In this document: in pieces, positions 57,942-61,867 of the stretch
How the letters are laid out: each line of letters opens with the position of its first letter
Numbering within the stretch: position 1 is the first letter of the stretch
DNA from: a virus
Reading direction: 5' to 3' (one strand)
DNA: 61,867 nucleotides
IMG/VR virus record: IMGVR_UViG_3300025570_000015
Span: 1-61,867 of that record
Made by a program: the position numbers and the translations under genes
The notes under the pieces: generated by a model
What the model was told of the DNA's origin: nothing
Database searches by the model: none
What the model saw: the letters and a program-made list of their open reading frames with translations, nothing else

Positions 57942-58307
57942 CTATCCGACCTCATTTGCCAGCTCATGTGCCAATGCTAAATAACCGCAGCCATCAATGC
58001 TGCTATCCTCATGCACGCCACCGCGTAGCCTCGCAATCTTCAGCAAGGCCATCATGTTCGCCACGTCAGATGCAGCTACATCCCTGCCAAGATACGCGCT
58101 CCACATGCGAGCAATTGTCGTGAAGTTTTCCGCAGCACTTCCATACTGCCTCGCCCTATCCCCGTTAATCAAAAGATCAGCCGTGTCCAATACCTCAGAC
58201 CTCGACTTACCCCGGCCAACCTTCGCTTGATCTACTTCGCCCTCGCTTGCCTCGGTCTTGCCGCCAGCCGTTCTAATGTTTATCTTTTTCTTCATCTCTT
58301 GTTCCAT
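57942..58307 (-). CDS. DUF6378-type phage protein, unit B
   Basis: 121 aa. Lys-rich N-terminal extension (MEQEMKKKINIRTAGGKTEA) in place of the separate 30-aa ORF in unit A. From SEVLDTADLLINGDRARQYG on it matches unit A. GGGGTTAAATAAT precedes the ATG. Confidence 0.75.
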   Translation of the reverse strand: MEQEMKKKINIRTAGGKTEASEGEVDQAKVGRGKSRSEVLDTADLLINGDRARQYGSAAENFTTIARMWSAYLGRDVAASDVANMMALLKIARLRGGVHEDSSIDGCGYLALAHELANEVG

Positions 58308-58320
58308 ATTATTTAACCCC

Positions 58321-58496
58321 GATTTTCCTTATCTCATACTATTCGCTTAACTACATACTAATATACTATACCTTAAGGTATATAGTATTAGTAGTAGATT
58401 GGTTACGATATACTAATTGCAATTAGTAGTTTGTCGTGTAAGTCATTGATATTGTTGCTACTAATGCTAATTAGTAGGTAATTAGTAGGTTGCATT
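58321..58496. other. AT-rich palindrome plus iterons: origin candidate, unit B
   Basis: Counterpart of 22,196-22,359. The 14-bp palindrome at 58,368-58,381 (centre CCTTAAGG) replaces the CCTATAGG palindrome. Iterons ATTAGTAGGT at 58,470-58,479 and 58,481-58,490, and a variant ATTAGTAGTT at 58,422-58,431. The identical core TAAGTCATTGATATTGTT is at 58,439-58,456. Confidence 0.55.
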
Positions 58497-60377
58497 TTAG
58501 CTCATTTTCCCGAAATCATCGCAAAACCATATATAGCCTTCATTTTGCACAATATGACCAGCACTTGTGAGGCCTGCAATTGACTGCTTGTAGGTTTGTG
58601 ATGGGTTCGCTACGCCAGATACTTTACCCATGAAATGCTTCTTAATATCCTCCTCTTTAATAACCCAGAACGTGCTAGGTTCAGGCCAACCAACGCCGGC
58701 AGGATTGGACATGCCAATGCCCTCGCCTCGCAGCTGTTGGAAGCACGTCTTAAATAATATCTGATTCTTGCCCTTTATGGCTTTCTTATTGGCAGCTTCA
58801 ACGTCATCACTGCTTGCCGGCACGATCACACATGTCGTCACAGCATCGCCGTCCATATCATGCCCTAGCTCAATTACATTCAACTTAAAGTGAAACTTAC
58901 GCCCACCCTCCAAGTCTCTCTGCTTGGTGGCTAATGCAGTACGCAAGCCCGTCGCCTCGTCGTATGATAGCTCTATCTCAGTTTCCACAGCAGCTCTCAG
59001 TGAGCTATGCCCACGCGCCTTTGCGTCTAAGTTCTTGCCAGAGTGATGCACAAGCAATAGGTGGGCATCAGTCTCACCGCGTATCTTATCACACGCAGCT
59101 ATCACAGCCGTTGATGATGCAGGCGAGTTCTCATCGCCGCCGGGCATTGATCTCGATAGCGTATCCACGATAATCATAGCAATATCGCCATGCGCTTGTT
59201 TAACCTCGTCACACAAATCAATGATCAGCTGCACGTCAGCGTTTTCCTCAAGCAAATTCACTGGCAATGCACGCATAGCTAATTTAGCCTCATGCTCTGG
59301 ATATTGCTGGCGTAAGGCTACGATCCTATTATGCGTCGTCATACCGCCCTCAAGAGCTAAAAACAGCACGACGCCTCCCTTAACCTTATTGCCATGCCAA
59401 TCTTGCCCCGCAGATACATGCCACGCCACATCTTGCACAAAGAATGACTTACCAACATTGCTTGGCCCATACACCATCGAGAGCTGCCCAGCGCCAAACC
59501 ATCCTTTGACAAGATAACTCCTGTCTAGCTGTGGCATTGCATCGCCCGGAAAGAACACCTGATCAAGTAAGCTCTTCACTTCCAATGCCTTAGCAGTCGC
59601 TTCTTTACCTCGATTAACCCACATATCATTGAAGTCCCATCCGCCAACATCAGGCACAATAGACTTCACACCATGATCTGCCACGCATTTTTCAATGGCT
59701 TTAATGCCTGCCTCGTCGTTATCACCAGCCACCACTATGCGTAAATTAGGTCTAGCTTCAAGCAGCTCACCTATCACGGCAGTCATATTGCCCGCAGATA
59801 ATGCGAATACTGTTGGCCTATCTGTCGCCATATGCACTGACATTGCAGTTGCCCAACCTTCGCAAACGTAAATCAAATCGTTTAATTTACCACCAATTAC
59901 ACTAAAATTACCAACAACTGGCATACCTGACGAAAATTTCTTTGCGCCTGTCGGATTAATGCTCTGCGTGCCTACACGCTTACCTTTGGCATTTATTACA
60001 GGTATATCTAATATGTCACCCTTTATAGACGCATTGCCTAATCCAATCTTTTTCTTAATCAGGTATGGATGCGTTGCTTCTAGCTCTGCTTCAGGCCAAC
60101 TTATTGTATATTCTCTCGTCATTGGCTTCTCATTCTCATCAGGCCATAAACTCTGCCTTCGCAGCGCATCCTTTATGCCTGCATAATCTGAGCATTTACG
60201 GCACGTAACCATCACTTCATTATCAGACGTTTCCTTAATCCAGAACCGATCTTCACCCTGACATACCGGGCAAGCACCATGATATTCGCCTATGGCAGTC
60301 TTTTTCAATGATAATGCACTAATAATTTTATCTGAATATCTATCCCAGCTTGCATTTGGAAATTTCGTGTTTTGCAT
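58497..60377 (-). CDS. Bifunctional primase-helicase, unit B
   Basis: 626 aa. Zinc ribbon, TOPRIM and helicase motifs as in unit A. The last 60 residues are more diverged (KHFMGKVSGVANPSQTYKQS), as are the zinc-ribbon surroundings (KETSDNEVMVTCRKCSDYAG). The variable C-terminus lies next to the changed iteron region and could be the part that reads it; that is inference. Confidence 0.9.
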   Translation of the reverse strand: MQNTKFPNASWDRYSDKIISALSLKKTAIGEYHGACPVCQGEDRFWIKETSDNEVMVTCRKCSDYAGIKDALRRQSLWPDENEKPMTREYTISWPEAELEATHPYLIKKKIGLGNASIKGDILDIPVINAKGKRVGTQSINPTGAKKFSSGMPVVGNFSVIGGKLNDLIYVCEGWATAMSVHMATDRPTVFALSAGNMTAVIGELLEARPNLRIVVAGDNDEAGIKAIEKCVADHGVKSIVPDVGGWDFNDMWVNRGKEATAKALEVKSLLDQVFFPGDAMPQLDRSYLVKGWFGAGQLSMVYGPSNVGKSFFVQDVAWHVSAGQDWHGNKVKGGVVLFLALEGGMTTHNRIVALRQQYPEHEAKLAMRALPVNLLEENADVQLIIDLCDEVKQAHGDIAMIIVDTLSRSMPGGDENSPASSTAVIAACDKIRGETDAHLLLVHHSGKNLDAKARGHSSLRAAVETEIELSYDEATGLRTALATKQRDLEGGRKFHFKLNVIELGHDMDGDAVTTCVIVPASSDDVEAANKKAIKGKNQILFKTCFQQLRGEGIGMSNPAGVGWPEPSTFWVIKEEDIKKHFMGKVSGVANPSQTYKQSIAGLTSAGHIVQNEGYIWFCDDFGKMS

Positions 60378-60398
60378 TTTATCCCTTCCTCAATTTAT

Positions 60399-60513
60399 CG
60401 GACACGTTGGACATGTCCCGCTTTTGTCTTGTCCTGTCTCGGACATAGTGGACATGTCTCGCAAATGTCCTGTCGTGTCCGTTAGACAAAACCTCGATCA
60501 GTTCTGTCTAACG
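60399..60513. promoter_or_regulatory. Paired hairpin element with duplicated first unit, unit B
   Basis: Unit B has two copies of the roughly 41-bp CGGACA-N4-GGACATGTC unit (from 60,399 and 60,440) where unit A has one, then the stem CGTTAGACA (60,480) with TGTCTAACG (60,505). See the unit A element at 24,259. Confidence 0.55.
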
Positions 60514-60524
60514 CTGTGATTAAT

Positions 60525-61169
60525 TTAAAATGGAATGTCATCTTCCAAATCATTTGATGGTGTAGGCGTAGCTGGTGGCAATCCAAATGGGTCTTGCTCC
60601 ACACCATTTATTGGTGTTGCTCCACCAGAAAATCCGCCTGCAACTTCAGTAAATGGATCATCTGCTTCCTGCTTTTCAGCCAACTCCAACACCTGCACTG
60701 CACGTAATCTTAACGACACGCCATTAATTGTGCCAGTGTTGTATGGCACGACTGTCACTGCGATATTTACAGTTGACCCTGATGTCAGCTCAAATCCATC
60801 AGGCAATTTCTTGCGTGATGCATCTACTTGGCGTGGTGGGTTTGTAGCTTCGCCAGAATATGCGCCTTTTAGTTTAGCTTTACCGATCCAGTGACCCTGC
60901 TTGTTGTCATCGATTTTATACGGCAAACTTAATGGCTGTTCAGGCCACTTGCGTTTGCTAGTCTCCAACGCCGCCGCATTTTTGTATGACTGCATACAAA
61001 TAGTGTTCAGCTCTTTGCACTGCTCACCTGTCAGATTGAACGACATTTCGTATGCCGCGCCCTCTGCTGTAGGATCGCACTTTTGTGATTTGTACTCATC
61101 TTGATCAAATCTATATGTAGCATTTAATCTTGGGTATAGCGCTTTCACGCCGCTTATTATGTGTTGCAT
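60525..61169 (-). CDS. Single-stranded DNA-binding protein, unit B
   Basis: 214 aa; differs from unit A at only a few residues (for example VEQDPFG for VEHDPFG). Same acidic DLEDDIPF tip. The same 45-bp spacing lies upstream to the nuclease gene, including the CAGTGCAGGGGTGCTGCACA-type leader. Confidence 0.85.
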   Translation of the reverse strand: MQHIISGVKALYPRLNATYRFDQDEYKSQKCDPTAEGAAYEMSFNLTGEQCKELNTICMQSYKNAAALETSKRKWPEQPLSLPYKIDDNKQGHWIGKAKLKGAYSGEATNPPRQVDASRKKLPDGFELTSGSTVNIAVTVVPYNTGTINGVSLRLRAVQVLELAEKQEADDPFTEVAGGFSGGATPINGVEQDPFGLPPATPTPSNDLEDDIPF

Positions 61170-61216
61170 TTTACAACTCCTTTAAATGTGTGCAGCACCC
61201 CTGCACTGGGATTAGT

Positions 61217-61867
61217 TTATAAGCCGTGGTTTTCGTCTAACCATGCTGGCAAATGTAATGTCTCAAGTTCAGGCCATCCAGTGTCGTAAACATTTGTCTC
61301 TTGAGCCACTTTAATTTTGCGCAATGTTTTAAACATTTCATCTTCAGCATACTTATTGTATTTATCTGATAATTCATAGCAGGCCGTGGCATAGCTGTTC
61401 TTCTCAGTTGCAACAAATATAAAGTTTGTAGTTTCAATTCCGCATAGCTTTAATACATAACGATAGAAACATGCCTGCAAATCATATCGGAAGTTTCTTA
61501 CTGACTTATCAAAGCCGCGCTGTGATGCATCCAAGCAAGACTTTAAGTCTATCACTATGCCTGCCTCTTTTAACAATCCATCCGGGCGGCATTTAAGCTC
61601 AAGCCCTGTTTTTGGGCATTCAGCTATAAAGCTGTATTCAGCAAGCATGTCCTTATTAGTCAGTAAGTTACGCGCCATTTTATTTTGCAGGCAACCATCT
61701 ACCATTTTCTGACACTGTTCATATTCACCACTTGGCAACAGTATTTCATCTTGAGTTAAGAACTCTTCCTGATCCTTCCAAGCCTTGCTGCCACGACGTG
61801 ATAAACCAGAGTCATGTACTAAATTTTTCTCTGGCTCTAACACCATAGCATGGAATGCAGAGCCTAA
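61217..61867 (-). CDS. RecE/YqaJ-type PD-(D/E)XK exonuclease, unit B (5' end beyond window)
   Basis: The reading frame is open to the right edge and the start lies outside. The unit A protein shows that about 49 N-terminal residues are missing. Catalytic motifs CRPDGLL, IVIDLKSC and RYDLQACFYRYV are intact. The apparent ATG at 61,846 is the internal Met of the FHAMVLEPE motif, not the start. Confidence 0.82.
   Translation of the reverse strand, partial: LGSAFHAMVLEPEKNLVHDSGLSRRGSKAWKDQEEFLTQDEILLPSGEYEQCQKMVDGCLQNKMARNLLTNKDMLAEYSFIAECPKTGLELKCRPDGLLKEAGIVIDLKSCLDASQRGFDKSVRNFRYDLQACFYRYVLKLCGIETTNFIFVATEKNSYATACYELSDKYNKYAEDEMFKTLRKIKVAQETNVYDTGWPELETLHLPAWLDENHGL

Noticed and set aside
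1-61867. Reading the two units as tandem prophages or a gene-family duplication in one chromosome
   Set aside because: No integrase, att repeats or host genes, the units are whole-genome homologues, and they meet at an exact k-mer-length repeat. An assembly join explains this more simply.
1-61867. CRISPR array, tRNA or rRNA genes
   Set aside because: No spaced direct repeats of CRISPR form and no cloverleaf or rRNA-like stretches were seen on reading both strands by eye.

Overview
The window is tailed-phage DNA throughout, with no host genes, rRNA, tRNA, integrase or repressor. A TerL/TerS pair, a 694-aa portal, an SU10/BPP-1-like capsid, a P22 gp10-like tail hub, internal virion proteins, no tape measure and no contractile sheath point to a short-tailed (podovirus-like) phage. 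Replication genes are a primase-helicase, an SSB, a RecE-like PD-(D/E)XK nuclease and a RuvC-like resolvase. No DNA or RNA polymerase is visible, so host polymerases are probably used. Secreted proteins with signal peptides, an EF-hand membrane protein, S74 fibres and DUF6447-like genes suggest a marine phage of a Gram-negative, probably proteobacterial, host. This is inference.

Two related genomes lie head to tail. Unit A (about 1-37,457) looks like one complete ~37.46-kb genome. Unit B (about 37,458-61,867) restarts at the 80-aa gene and portal and runs through the same order to the recombination nuclease, where the window ends. Bases 1-127 are repeated exactly at 37,458-37,584. A 127-bp repeat at a contig edge is the usual de Bruijn overlap size, so the A-to-B junction is most likely an assembly join between two co-occurring strains rather than a real tandem.

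Layout of A, in the direction of minus-strand transcription: the replication/recombination operon (26,511 down to about 21,449: RHH protein, RuvC, nuclease, SSB, primase-helicase, DUF6378, 67-aa protein); a conserved non-coding block with a promoter; TerS, TerL, two virion proteins including a modular polyvalent-type protein; adaptor; tail-fibre cassette; tail hub; virion proteins; portal; and then, around the circle, scaffold, capsid, terminator, and the lysis/envelope genes down to a GH19 endolysin. A plus-strand early block (26,604-29,454) with a strong sigma70-type promoter carries small proteins, one of them with an RNA polymerase alpha-CTD-like domain, and ends at a strong hairpin facing the lysis operon.

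Comparing A and B was the most productive analysis. Structural and replication genes are very similar, while fibres, the ends of several virion proteins and the ejection-type protein are swapped. Several non-coding elements keep their structure while their sequence changes: a four-helix RNA candidate, paired hairpins before the primase gene, and a palindrome-plus-iteron region beside the primase gene. One gene (58 aa, plus strand) is specific to A, and an HNH endonuclease gene is specific to B.
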